Below are positions 6,351-13,963 of a DNA stretch of 19,963 nucleotides, piece by piece (position 1 is the first letter of the stretch; each line of letters begins with the position of its first letter). The stretch covers positions 1 to 19,963 of the forward strand of contig CAYXSW010000026.1 in NCBI GenBank assembly GCA_964467915.1. The letters run 5' to 3'. The DNA comes from MED-G16 sp964467915 (GTDB lineage: Bacteria; Bacteroidota; Bacteroidia; Cytophagales; MED-G16). Under the pieces are notes generated by a model. It worked only from the letters and a program-made list of their open reading frames with translations. It was not told the origin of the DNA and searched no databases. The position numbers and the translations under genes were made by a program.

Positions 6351-8210
6351 ATGTTCAAGAAAATAACATTAATTCATTTTATATTAATTCTAAACTTAAA
6401 TGCATTCTCTCAAACTAATAAACCTATTCTTCATGGAAGACACTGGATAGCTATTACTGGTAAACCTATAGGGGCTACTGCTGGATCTATAATTTTTGAA
6501 AAAGGAGGTAATGCAGTCGATGCTGCATGTGCGATGGTAGCTGCAACTGCTACAATGTGGGATGTGTTAGGATGGGGAGGAGAAACTCAAGCATTAATTT
6601 ATAATCCAAACACCAAAAAAGTTATTGGAATCAACGCATTAGGAGTTGCACCAAGTGGAGCAACTCCTGATTTTTTTAAAGAAAAAGGGTATACTATTCC
6701 ACCTAAATTTGGACCACTTTCTGCCGTTACACCTGGAACACCTGGTGGGATTATGACAATGTTAGCTGAATATGGCACAATGAGCTTGGAAGATATTTTA
6801 GGGCCTGCTATGGAAATGGCAAAAGGTTATCCTATAGAAGCTCAAGCTGCAAATTCAATTGAAAGGAATAAGGAAGAAATAAAAAAATGGAAATATTCGA
6901 AAGATATTTTTTTAACTAATTTAGGCGAAGAAAGAGAAGCCCCTAATAAAGGTGAAATTTTTATACAAACTGATTTATATAATACTTTAAATAAATTAAT
7001 AATAACTGAAAGAGAAGCTCTAAAAAAAGGAAAAACAAGAAAAGAAGCAATTTATCAATCATATAAAAGGTTTTATGAGGGAGATATAGCTGATGAAATA
7101 GCACGATCAACACAAGAACAAGGAGGTTTAATTACTAAAAATGATCTTAAAAATTATAAAGTTTATATAGAAGAACCTTTAATGGCCTCATATAAAGGTA
7201 TTGAGGTTTATAAACTTACTACATGGGTACAGAGCCCAGTATTGCTTCAGTCACTTAATATGGTTGAAAAATTAGATATAAAATCTATGGGATTTAATTC
7301 AACTAATTATATTCATAACCTATACCAAGTGATGAATTTAGCCTTTTCTGACAGAGATTTCTATTATGGAGATCCTTATTTTGAACCTAAAGAGCCAATA
7401 AAAGGTCTTTTATCTAAAGAGTATGCAAATGAAAGGCTTAAATTAATATCTGATAAAAATATGAAAGATATAAAGCCTGGAAACCCCTATGATTTTCAAG
7501 AAGGAGAAAATCCGTTTTTAAACTATCTAGAAAGCTGGGAAACTGATAATAATCTTGATAAGATAATGTCATCATTTGATTTAAATCATAATATGAGTTC
7601 TAATTATAATTATGAAGAATCTTTCATAGCTGGAACCACAACAGTTCAAGCTGCTGACTCTTCAGGATGGGTAGTTTCTATAACTCCTAGTGGAGGATGG
7701 ATTCCTGCAGTAATTGCAGGGAATACTGGAATTGGACTAAGCCAAAGAATGCAAAGTTTTGTTCTTGATCCAAAAGATGGCCCTTATAATATTCTTGAAC
7801 CTGGAAAAAGACCTAGAGCTACACTTACACCAACAATTGCACTAAAAAATAACGAACCTTATTTATCATTTGCAGTTCAAGGAGGAGATACTCAAGATCA
7901 AAATTTATTACAATTTTTTCTGAATATGGTAGAATTTGATATGAATGTACAAGAGGCATGTGAAGCGCCAAATGTAAACAGTTTCCAAATGAGAAGTTCT
8001 TTTGGATATCATGAAAATAGGCCGGGAGACTTATTACTTCATAGCTCTACACCTAAGTTTATTAGAAAAGAATTAATAAAGAAAGGATATAAACTTCAAT
8101 TTAGAAATAAGACTTCAGGACCAATTAACGCAATCTATTTTGATAATATTAATAAAACATTTCAAGGAGGATCAAGTGATTTCGGAGAAGATTATGGAAT
8201 AGCGTGGTGA
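6351..8210 (+). CDS. secreted gamma-glutamyltransferase-like Ntn hydrolase
   Basis: This is a self-processing N-terminal nucleophile hydrolase of the gamma-glutamyltransferase superfamily, exported by a signal peptide (1-20, ending AFSQ). Superfamily marks include ATAGSIIFEKGGNAVDAA, the acceptor loop near WGGETQ, AVTPGTPGG and the autoprocessing site IAGTTTVQAAD. There the chain would be cut before T429 to free the nucleophilic threonine. GGWIPAVIAGNTGIGLSQRM and PGKRPRATLTPT follow. The classic loop D-F-R-E-M-A-P, whose Arg holds the gamma-glutamyl carboxylate in E. coli GGT, reads N-A-L-G-V-A-P here, so the Arg is replaced. That places it in the non-classical branch, and its substrate may not be a gamma-glutamyl peptide. 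It begins 2 bp after coaD and is the last gene of the run. Hydrolase class is sure, substrate is not. Confidence 0.9.
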   Translation: MFKKITLIHFILILNLNAFSQTNKPILHGRHWIAITGKPIGATAGSIIFEKGGNAVDAACAMVAATATMWDVLGWGGETQALIYNPNTKKVIGINALGVAPSGATPDFFKEKGYTIPPKFGPLSAVTPGTPGGIMTMLAEYGTMSLEDILGPAMEMAKGYPIEAQAANSIERNKEEIKKWKYSKDIFLTNLGEEREAPNKGEIFIQTDLYNTLNKLIITEREALKKGKTRKEAIYQSYKRFYEGDIADEIARSTQEQGGLITKNDLKNYKVYIEEPLMASYKGIEVYKLTTWVQSPVLLQSLNMVEKLDIKSMGFNSTNYIHNLYQVMNLAFSDRDFYYGDPYFEPKEPIKGLLSKEYANERLKLISDKNMKDIKPGNPYDFQEGENPFLNYLESWETDNNLDKIMSSFDLNHNMSSNYNYEESFIAGTTTVQAADSSGWVVSITPSGGWIPAVIAGNTGIGLSQRMQSFVLDPKDGPYNILEPGKRPRATLTPTIALKNNEPYLSFAVQGGDTQDQNLLQFFLNMVEFDMNVQEACEAPNVNSFQMRSSFGYHENRPGDLLLHSSTPKFIRKELIKKGYKLQFRNKTSGPINAIYFDNINKTFQGGSSDFGEDYGIAW

Positions 8211-8222
8211 GGTGATATTTTG

Positions 8223-8295
8223 AGCCTCGTGCCGGGATCGAACCAGCGACCTAGTGATTACAAATCACTTGCTCTACCATCTGAGCTAACGAGGC
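8223..8295 (-). tRNA. tRNA-Thr(UGU)
   Basis: Read on the minus strand, a complete cloverleaf is present. The acceptor stem GCCTCGT/ACGAGGC pairs perfectly, the D arm is GCTCAGATGGTAGAGC, and the anticodon stem AGTGA/TCACT holds the loop TTTGTAA with anticodon TGT. The T arm is GCTGG-TTCGATC-CCGGC. The discriminator is T, and CCA is not encoded. The gene is convergent with the GGT-like gene, 12 bp from its stop. Confidence 0.95.
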
Positions 8296-8312
8296 TTAAA
8301 TTAATTTTTTGG

Positions 8313-8320
8313 CAAATATA
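8313..8320 (-). promoter_or_regulatory. -7 promoter element of tRNA-Thr
   Basis: On the minus strand this reads TATATTTG, an exact TAnnTTTG match placed 17 bp upstream of the tRNA 5' end, which suits a short leader. No TTG -33 element is seen at the usual spacing. It gives the tRNA its own promoter apart from the DUF2279 operon upstream. Confidence 0.5.
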
Positions 8321-8368
8321 ATATCAATTTGAAAAGAAAAAAATCTTATACTTAAAGTAATATTATTT

Positions 8369-8426
8369 CGGGCATTCAAATAGACTTCTTGTTGGTTTTC
8401 TCTAAAGGAAACTCTTTCCACGGGCA
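8369..8426. other. GC-rich intergenic element of unknown nature between DUF2279 gene and tRNA-Thr
   Basis: This segment of the 157 bp gap is bounded by two direct copies of CGGGCA (8369-8374 and 8421-8426) and is over 40% GC by eye, against very AT-rich surroundings. It contains the perfect small hairpin GGAAA-CTC-TTTCC (8407-8419). Read on the minus strand, the frame of the DUF2279 gene continues past its TAA without another stop through this element to about 8297. It could be a structured RNA, a 3' UTR/terminator element, or a relic of coding sequence. I could not match it to a known RNA family. Confidence 0.4.
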
Positions 8427-8451
8427 GGTTTAATTTAGAAAAATATAAAAA

Positions 8452-9351
8452 TTAAAAATAAATATAGTGTCCCTTCAACTTTTTATTAGAAAACTCAAGA
8501 GTTGGAAGAGGAATTTTTATATAACTAAGGGCATTAAATATTTTTTTTAATAACTTAGAATTAGTCTTCATCTTAGAAAAATCTATATCTAGAGATAAAT
8601 AATATTGTCTATATCTCTCGTATTCTGGAATATTTTTACCATTATAAGTCGATATGTTTTTAAATTCACCAATCATGCCATCAGCTCCATATCCTAATGA
8701 TAAATTAATCCACTCCGGAATATTCTTTATTTTAAATATTCTTGATGGAGAAAAAGACAACCAATAAGTATAACCATTATAATCGTAAACAAATTGAGAT
8801 AAAAAATTATTTTTTCCTAAAAATCCGTTTGCATACTTTGCATAAATAGATGTACTAAATGATAATTTTGGTTTAATTAATTGATCACCAAAAAAATTTT
8901 GCTGCACAATAAAAAAAGCTGAGCCTAAGGTGTTTGCAAGGATATCTGAAAAAGAAAAACCCCACCCATCATAATAAGCATCAAAAAATTCAATTGGAGT
9001 TTCTAATATTAAACCTTGGGAACCACCAAAGAATAAAGAGTTTTTTTCAGAAAAATTAAATTTTTTCATCAAAGAGTATCCAACATTGCTTTCAAGATAT
9101 GACACATAAAAGTGGCCAAATTTATCAATTTGATTCCATCCCTTAAAATCATTATAAAAATGAAAAGGAACTCTTTTTTTATCAGAATACCATTCATACT
9201 TTAAATATGACATTGCCCCTGTTAGCACAGCTCCTTCAACTAATAAAAACTTGTAGAAATTTTTATCAACTTTATTTTTTATAGTATCTCTTGAAAACAA
9301 ATTATGATTAATTATTAGAAGTGAAATAAAAATAAGTAAAATGTTTTTCAA
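8452..9351 (-). CDS. DUF2279 family outer-envelope protein
   Basis: This exported protein belongs to the DUF2279 (YfiM-like) family, function unknown. A signal peptide (1-20) is followed by the family core: DKFGHFYVSY (76-85), LETPIEFFDAYYDGWGFSFSDILANTLGS (8943-8999), with H80, E117, D124, D136 and N140 as likely conserved residues. The H/E/D pattern around predicted helices resembles small membrane-associated enzymes, but no activity is established. The C-terminal third is rich in aromatic beta-type segments. At 299 residues it matches the Bacteroidota members. The ATG at 9351 overlaps the end of the threonine dehydratase gene by 4 bp (ATGA), so it is the last protein gene of a four-gene operon. 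Downstream lies the GC-rich element and tRNA-Thr. Confidence 0.82.
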   Translation of the reverse strand: MKNILLIFISLLIINHNLFSRDTIKNKVDKNFYKFLLVEGAVLTGAMSYLKYEWYSDKKRVPFHFYNDFKGWNQIDKFGHFYVSYLESNVGYSLMKKFNFSEKNSLFFGGSQGLILETPIEFFDAYYDGWGFSFSDILANTLGSAFFIVQQNFFGDQLIKPKLSFSTSIYAKYANGFLGKNNFLSQFVYDYNGYTYWLSFSPSRIFKIKNIPEWINLSLGYGADGMIGEFKNISTYNGKNIPEYERYRQYYLSLDIDFSKMKTNSKLLKKIFNALSYIKIPLPTLEFSNKKLKGHYIYF

Positions 9352-10301
9352 AATAATGATTTTATATTTTTTAGATCAATATTACCCCCACATACAACTA
9401 CTAAACATTTAGAATTAGGACAAACTTTAATTTTATTATGTAATATTGGGACAAAACATGCAGATGCTGCTGGCTCTGGTACAATTTTAAGTCTTTCAAT
9501 AATCATTCTTAAAGACTCAATCATTTCCTCTTCTGAAACATTAATAATATCATCTACATATTCCTTAACATACTCAAAAGTAAATTTTCCTGCAAATGGA
9601 GCTGCAAGTGTATCTGCAATTGTTTTATTGTTTAGTGTGTCAAATAATTCAGGTTTATTTTGTCTAATACTTTTGGTCATTACATTAGAGTTAATTGGTT
9701 CAATACCTATTACTTTTATTCTTGGATTAAGTTGTTTTAATACACTAGCCATTCCAGAAATCAGTCCACCTCCACCTATACTAATGAAAGCATAGTCTAA
9801 ATCTTTAATTTTATCAATTACTTCTAATGATGTAGTACCTTGTCCCAAGATTATGTCAATATCATCAAAGGGATGCACAAATGTAAGACCTTCTTCATCT
9901 ATGATGCTTTTACACTTGTCCATCATATTTTCTTTAGTTAAAATCACTTCACCACCATATGATCTAGTAGCTTCAATTTTTGACTTTGATGCTGTATGGG
10001 GCATTACAATTTTTGATTTTATATCAAATTGTGAACAAGCCCAAGATGTAGCTTGTGCATGATTTCCAGCAGAAATAGCTACTACTCCTTTTCTTCTTTC
10101 ATTGTCCGATAATTGAAGGACTTTATTAATAGCTCCTCTTGCTTTAAAAGATCCAGTCTTTTGCATTAATTCAAGTTTAAAATAAATATCAAGACCGAAC
10201 ATTTTATTTAATGAGGTAGATGATATTATAGGAGTCTTATTTATATAAGGTTTTATTCGATCTAATGCTTGATGAAATTTATCTAAAACTGGAAAATTCA
10301 A
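9348..10301 (-). CDS. threonine/serine dehydratase (PLP fold type II)
   Basis: This cytosolic PLP enzyme deaminates threonine to 2-oxobutanoate and ammonia (probably serine to pyruvate as well). The PLP lysine is K53 in GSFKARGA; SAGNHAQ (77-83) holds the substrate/cofactor region; the glycine-rich phosphate loop is SIGGGGLISG (174-183); VVCGGNID closes the cofactor site. At 317 residues it lacks the C-terminal ACT regulatory domain of biosynthetic IlvA, so it matches the short, TdcB/serine-racemase-like form. Whether it feeds isoleucine synthesis cannot be told here. The start is TTG at 10301, overlapping the TGA of the DUF349 gene (TTGA). The sequence MNFPVLDKFHQALDRI is the expected N-terminal helix, so a later start would truncate the fold. 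Confidence 0.92.
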   Translation of the reverse strand: MNFPVLDKFHQALDRIKPYINKTPIISSTSLNKMFGLDIYFKLELMQKTGSFKARGAINKVLQLSDNERRKGVVAISAGNHAQATSWACSQFDIKSKIVMPHTASKSKIEATRSYGGEVILTKENMMDKCKSIIDEEGLTFVHPFDDIDIILGQGTTSLEVIDKIKDLDYAFISIGGGGLISGMASVLKQLNPRIKVIGIEPINSNVMTKSIRQNKPELFDTLNNKTIADTLAAPFAGKFTFEYVKEYVDDIINVSEEEMIESLRMIIERLKIVPEPAASACFVPILHNKIKVCPNSKCLVVVCGGNIDLKNIKSLF

Positions 10302-11998
10302 ACTTTATTAATAAGATTTAGCTGCAATTTTAAAGATTCAATCTCTTTGTCTGAATTATTAATCTTCTCCATATATTCTTTCTTTAAATTATCAGCAGCT
10401 ACTGATTCTTTTAGATAGTAGATATTATTTTTTAAGTTTTTAATTTCTGATTGAATAGAATTGATTTTTTTAATAATATCTGATTTCTTTTTAATTATCT
10501 TATTTTTTGAATATGGATTTTTAGCTAATGAATTTAGTTCAATTATAAATTTAAATCTATCAAAATCATCTTTATTCATCAAAGAGGAAGATTTTTCAAC
10601 AACTTTATCTATAACTTTTTTAAACATAACTTTTGTGTCATCAATTTTCTCTTTAGGAACATGACCAGCCTCTAGAAACTTAACTTGAAGCTTAAAGAAT
10701 TGATCTTGATCAAAACTATCACTAGATAATAATTTTTCAATATCACTACATGCCTTAACTTTAATATTTAAGTTATCCTCATATATTTTAATAGTATCCT
10801 TATCTTCTAACCTCATTCTCTCATAAAAAAAATCACATACTACCTTAAATTCTTTATATATATTATCTTTTTCTTTAATAGGTACCTTCCCTATCTTTTT
10901 CCATTCTTTTTGAATTGATTGAATTTCTTTTGATGTTTCTTCCCACTGATCACTATCTTTTAAATTATTCACTTTATCTATCAATTCCTTTTTCAGATTT
11001 AGATTATTTTTATAGGAATCATCTATTTTTTTAAAAAAACTTGATTTATTATTAAAAAATTCTTTAAATGAACTCCAAAACTCTTTGCTTATATTTCTAG
11101 TAGAGTTTTTTGGTACTCCTCCTATAGAGTTCCATTTATCTTTAAGATTTAAAACTTCTCTTGTTTTGCTATTCCACTCTTTAAAGTGTTCAGATTTAAA
11201 AGTCTTAAGTTGATTAATTTCATCTAATAATTTTGTCTTTTTATCTAAATTTTCACCAAGAGACACTTTAATATTTGAAATAAAATCTTTTTTCTTTTTA
11301 TATATCTCATCAGATGCATTTTTTAATCTATCCCAAATCTCATTTTGCTTTTCTTTTTCAACAGGGCCTATATGTTTAAATTCTGAATGTAATTCATTTA
11401 ATTTTGATACTGATCTCATTACATTTGAGTCTTTAATTAATGATTCAGCCTTATTACAAATATTAGTTTTAAGCTCTAAATTTTTCTTTCTATCTAATTG
11501 CTTTAATTCAAAATAAATACTTCTATTATCATAGAACCTATCTAAAAGTGCATTATAAGTAGTCCATAGTGATTTGTCCTTTGAATTATTTATTTGACCA
11601 ATCTCTTTCCATTTATTTTGAAGACCTTTAACCTTATTAAAAGTATTTTTATCTTCAACACCATTTACCATAACCCTTAATTCTATAACTATCTCTTTCT
11701 TTTTCTTTAATAATTTAAAGGGATTTGATTCTTTAACAGATTCATCTTTTTCATCCAAATCTTTAGTGCTAGATTTTGACAAATTATCGTCTGAAATTAT
11801 AGGAGAACTTTTAACATCTGAATCTATCTTTTTTTTATCATTTTTAATCTTATCATCTGTAGCTGAATTTGATAATTTTGAATCTAAAACCTTGGAGGTT
11901 TTTTTAGAATCTACTTTTTTTGATTCTTTTTTTACTGATGATTTAGTAGACTTTTTATTATCTACTTTATCTTCATTCTTCTTTTTTGAATCAGCCAT
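10298..11998 (-). CDS. DUF349 repeat protein with lysine/serine-rich N-terminus
   Basis: This 566-residue cytosolic protein is built of DUF349 repeats, a helical domain family common in Bacteroidota and of unknown function. Residues 1-92 are a low-complexity tail rich in Lys, Ser and Asp, probably disordered. Five repeats then follow, each opening with a W/F-K-x-I/A-G motif (WKEIG 130, FKHIG 207, WNSIG 289, WKKIG 366, FLEAG 441), spaced 75-82 residues apart with helical FF/FY segments between. The C-terminus (about 490-566) is coiled-coil. No enzymatic motif is visible. It starts at the ATG at 11998, 21 bp after the YqgE gene, and its stop overlaps the dehydratase start. The basic tail may bind nucleic acid or ribosomes, but that is inference. 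Confidence 0.88.
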   Translation of the reverse strand: MADSKKKNEDKVDNKKSTKSSVKKESKKVDSKKTSKVLDSKLSNSATDDKIKNDKKKIDSDVKSSPIISDDNLSKSSTKDLDEKDESVKESNPFKLLKKKKEIVIELRVMVNGVEDKNTFNKVKGLQNKWKEIGQINNSKDKSLWTTYNALLDRFYDNRSIYFELKQLDRKKNLELKTNICNKAESLIKDSNVMRSVSKLNELHSEFKHIGPVEKEKQNEIWDRLKNASDEIYKKKKDFISNIKVSLGENLDKKTKLLDEINQLKTFKSEHFKEWNSKTREVLNLKDKWNSIGGVPKNSTRNISKEFWSSFKEFFNNKSSFFKKIDDSYKNNLNLKKELIDKVNNLKDSDQWEETSKEIQSIQKEWKKIGKVPIKEKDNIYKEFKVVCDFFYERMRLEDKDTIKIYEDNLNIKVKACSDIEKLLSSDSFDQDQFFKLQVKFLEAGHVPKEKIDDTKVMFKKVIDKVVEKSSSLMNKDDFDRFKFIIELNSLAKNPYSKNKIIKKKSDIIKKINSIQSEIKNLKNNIYYLKESVAADNLKKEYMEKINNSDKEIESLKLQLNLINKV

Positions 11999-12019
11999 AA
12001 TGCAAATCTATATAATATT

Positions 12020-12595
12020 TTAATTCAAAGAAGGGTCTTTAGGATAATTAGAAAATATTTTATTTTTTCCTCCAAAATTAGATAAAAATATAGACCAAAA
12101 TTTATCATCAATATTCCTAAACAGTATATTCATGTCATATTCATTAACAACTATCCATGAGTTTTCATTAATTTCTTCTTCTAATTGATTAGGTGACCAA
12201 CCTGAATAACCACAGAAAAACTTACACTTTATCTCTTTCTCTTTATCGATATTATTTTTTAGAAAAAAGTCTATATCTCCACCTAAAAAAACATCATCCA
12301 ATATTTTATCTGAACTAGGAAGATTATTATGATTATGTATAAAATTTAAATATGATTTATCAACAGGTCCTCCCAAATAAAGGTTTTTAAGGATTTTTTT
12401 ATTTATATCTAATTTTAAATCATTTGGATATATTTTTTCATTTAAAACATATCCAAGACTTCCTTCGTTATTATGCTCACATATTAGAATTAATGATCTT
12501 TGAAAGTTTGGATCTTTCATTAGGGGTTGAGAAAAAATTATGCTACCTTTTTTAACTTTGTTATTAGATTTAAAATTAAAATAATCAAATTTCAT
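12020..12595 (-). CDS. YqgE/AlgH family protein
   Basis: This is a member of the YqgE/AlgH (DUF179) family, a cytosolic fold with no settled biochemical role. Family marks are GSIIFSQPLMKDPNFQRSLI, CEHNNEGSLGYVLN, LYLGGPVD, VFLGGDIDFF and FFCGYSGWSPNQLEEEI, which together cover the whole domain. I place the start at the ATG at 12595-12593, which gives 191 residues and the usual short lead into the first strand. A TTG at 12613 would add six residues but would leave only 2 bp to the divergent pdxH start. It is the first gene of the YqgE-DUF349-dehydratase-DUF2279 operon. No TAnnTTTG element was found in the 20 bp divergent gap; any promoter must lie inside pdxH. Confidence 0.9.
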   Translation of the reverse strand: MKFDYFNFKSNNKVKKGSIIFSQPLMKDPNFQRSLILICEHNNEGSLGYVLNEKIYPNDLKLDINKKILKNLYLGGPVDKSYLNFIHNHNNLPSSDKILDDVFLGGDIDFFLKNNIDKEKEIKCKFFCGYSGWSPNQLEEEINENSWIVVNEYDMNILFRNIDDKFWSIFLSNFGGKNKIFSNYPKDPSLN

Positions 12596-12615
12596 ACTAT
12601 TAATATTATTCAATT

Positions 12616-13254
12616 ATGAAAGAAATTCAAAACTTAAGAGCTGATTATTCAGGGGAAATAATAGACATAAAAAAATTAGATAAAAACCCTATAAATCAGT
12701 TTAAAATATGGTTCAATGAGTCTAAAAATAAAAATATCATTGAACCAAATGCAATGGTATTATCAACAATATCAAAAAAAAATATAATAAACTCAAGAAC
12801 TGTACTACTAAAAGACATTTCAGATAAAGGTTTTATTTTTTATACAAATTATGAAAGCAGAAAAGGTAAAGACTTAGATTATAATAAAAATGTTACTACA
12901 GTTTTCCTTTGGAAAAAAATAGAAAGGCAGGTAATTATAAAAGGTACTGCAAATAAAATTACTTCAAAGGAATCAAAAAAATATTTTGATTCTAGACCTA
13001 GAAAAAGTAGAATTGCTGCATGGGCATCTAAACAAAGTAGAAACCTAATAAAGTCAGATGAACTAATAGAAAATTTTAATTTTTATAACAAAAAGTTTGA
13101 AAATAAAACAATTCCTTTACCAGATTTTTGGGGTGGTTATCTAATAAAACCATCATCTATTGAGTTTTGGCAAGGCAGGTCATCCAGAATGCACGATAGA
13201 ATATTATATAAAAAAAAAGGTGTAATATGGAATGTTTCTAAACTCTATCCTTAA
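12616..13254 (+). CDS. pdxH: pyridoxamine/pyridoxine 5'-phosphate oxidase
   Basis: PdxH is an FMN-dependent cytosolic enzyme that oxidises pyridoxine or pyridoxamine 5'-phosphate to PLP, with oxygen as acceptor. The motif series is complete: RTVLLK (61-66) and FYTNYESRKGK (75-85) for FMN, ERQVIIKG (103-110), YFDSRPRKSRIAAWASKQS (123-141), WGGY (172-175) and EFWQGRSSRMHDR (183-195) with the substrate-binding R191 and H193. At 212 residues the length is normal. The very end reads SKLYP where relatives usually have RLxP, a conservative Arg-to-Lys change. It stands alone on the plus strand between divergent YqgE and convergent bshB1, sharing four bases (TTAA) with the latter's stop. Together with yggS and the dehydratase it forms a PLP theme in this window. 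Confidence 0.96.
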   Translation: MKEIQNLRADYSGEIIDIKKLDKNPINQFKIWFNESKNKNIIEPNAMVLSTISKKNIINSRTVLLKDISDKGFIFYTNYESRKGKDLDYNKNVTTVFLWKKIERQVIIKGTANKITSKESKKYFDSRPRKSRIAAWASKQSRNLIKSDELIENFNFYNKKFENKTIPLPDFWGGYLIKPSSIEFWQGRSSRMHDRILYKKKGVIWNVSKLYP

Positions 13255-13961
13255 ATAAAATTTTCTAAAGAATTTATTTTTAACTTATTTTCAGAAGTAA
13301 ACCCCTCACCATGTGATACACCAATTGCTTGGCCCATTTCTATAGATCGTGATTTAATAAAGCTCATAAATTCTTTTGTTGATATATAAGACTCAGTCTC
13401 TTTACTTTCTGGATCATAGAACTGACTCTTAAAGCAGTTTATTGCATTAATTTTAATATCGAAATAATTCGATACATCAATAATAAAATCTGGCATAACA
13501 TAATTACTCTGTATGGAGTAAAATAAGGATTTAGGTTTCCAAGGTTGTTGATTTTTATTAGTTATAATTTTAACTAAACCTGATAAAAAACATGCTTTTT
13601 TTACTAATCTTGCAGCTGATTCATGATCCGGATGTCTATCAGTTTTAGAATTTGTTATAATAATTTTTGGTTTAAACTCTCTTATTTGTTCAACAACTTT
13701 TAAAACTGATTCTTCATCATCACAAATAAACCCATCTCTTAATTTTAGATTGTACCTAAATTTTACTCCTAAAACTTTTGCAGCATCATCAGCTTCTTTA
13801 AGTCTTATCTTAGCTGATCCTCTTGTACCTAGTTCACCTTTAGTTAAATCAATAATACCAACAGACATACCTTTATCAATTGAAGATAAAATTGTTCCTG
13901 AACAGCACAATTCAGCATCATCAGGATGAGCCATAATAACTAGTATATCAACTGTAGTCAT
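13251..13961 (-). CDS. bshB1: bacillithiol biosynthesis deacetylase BshB1
   Basis: This zinc hydrolase of the PIG-L/LmbE family removes the acetyl group from GlcNAc-malate, the second step of bacillithiol synthesis. The zinc motif AHPDDAE (residues 11-17: H12, D14, D15) and the third ligand motif HPDH (110-113) are present. TKGELGTRG (40-48) and LRDGFI are typical of BshB1 rather than of general PIG-L proteins. At 236 residues it has the expected length. The ATG at 13961 is 2 bp from the trxB stop, so the two thiol-redox genes are co-transcribed at the end of the rpsO-pnp operon. The final base pairs overlap pdxH on the other strand. bshA and bshC are not in the window. Confidence 0.92.
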   Translation of the reverse strand: MTTVDILVIMAHPDDAELCCSGTILSSIDKGMSVGIIDLTKGELGTRGSAKIRLKEADDAAKVLGVKFRYNLKLRDGFICDDEESVLKVVEQIREFKPKIIITNSKTDRHPDHESAARLVKKACFLSGLVKIITNKNQQPWKPKSLFYSIQSNYVMPDFIIDVSNYFDIKINAINCFKSQFYDPESKETESYISTKEFMSFIKSRSIEMGQAIGVSHGEGFTSENKLKINSLENFI

Positions 13962-13963
13962 AT

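Noticed and set aside
8211..8451. Phage or island attachment site at tRNA-Thr
   Set aside because: No integrase, no direct repeat of the tRNA 3' end and no mobile genes on either side; both flanks are core genes.
12596..12613. TTG start for the YqgE gene at 12613
   Set aside because: An ATG six codons downstream gives the normal family N-terminus and leaves some space for the divergent pdxH start.
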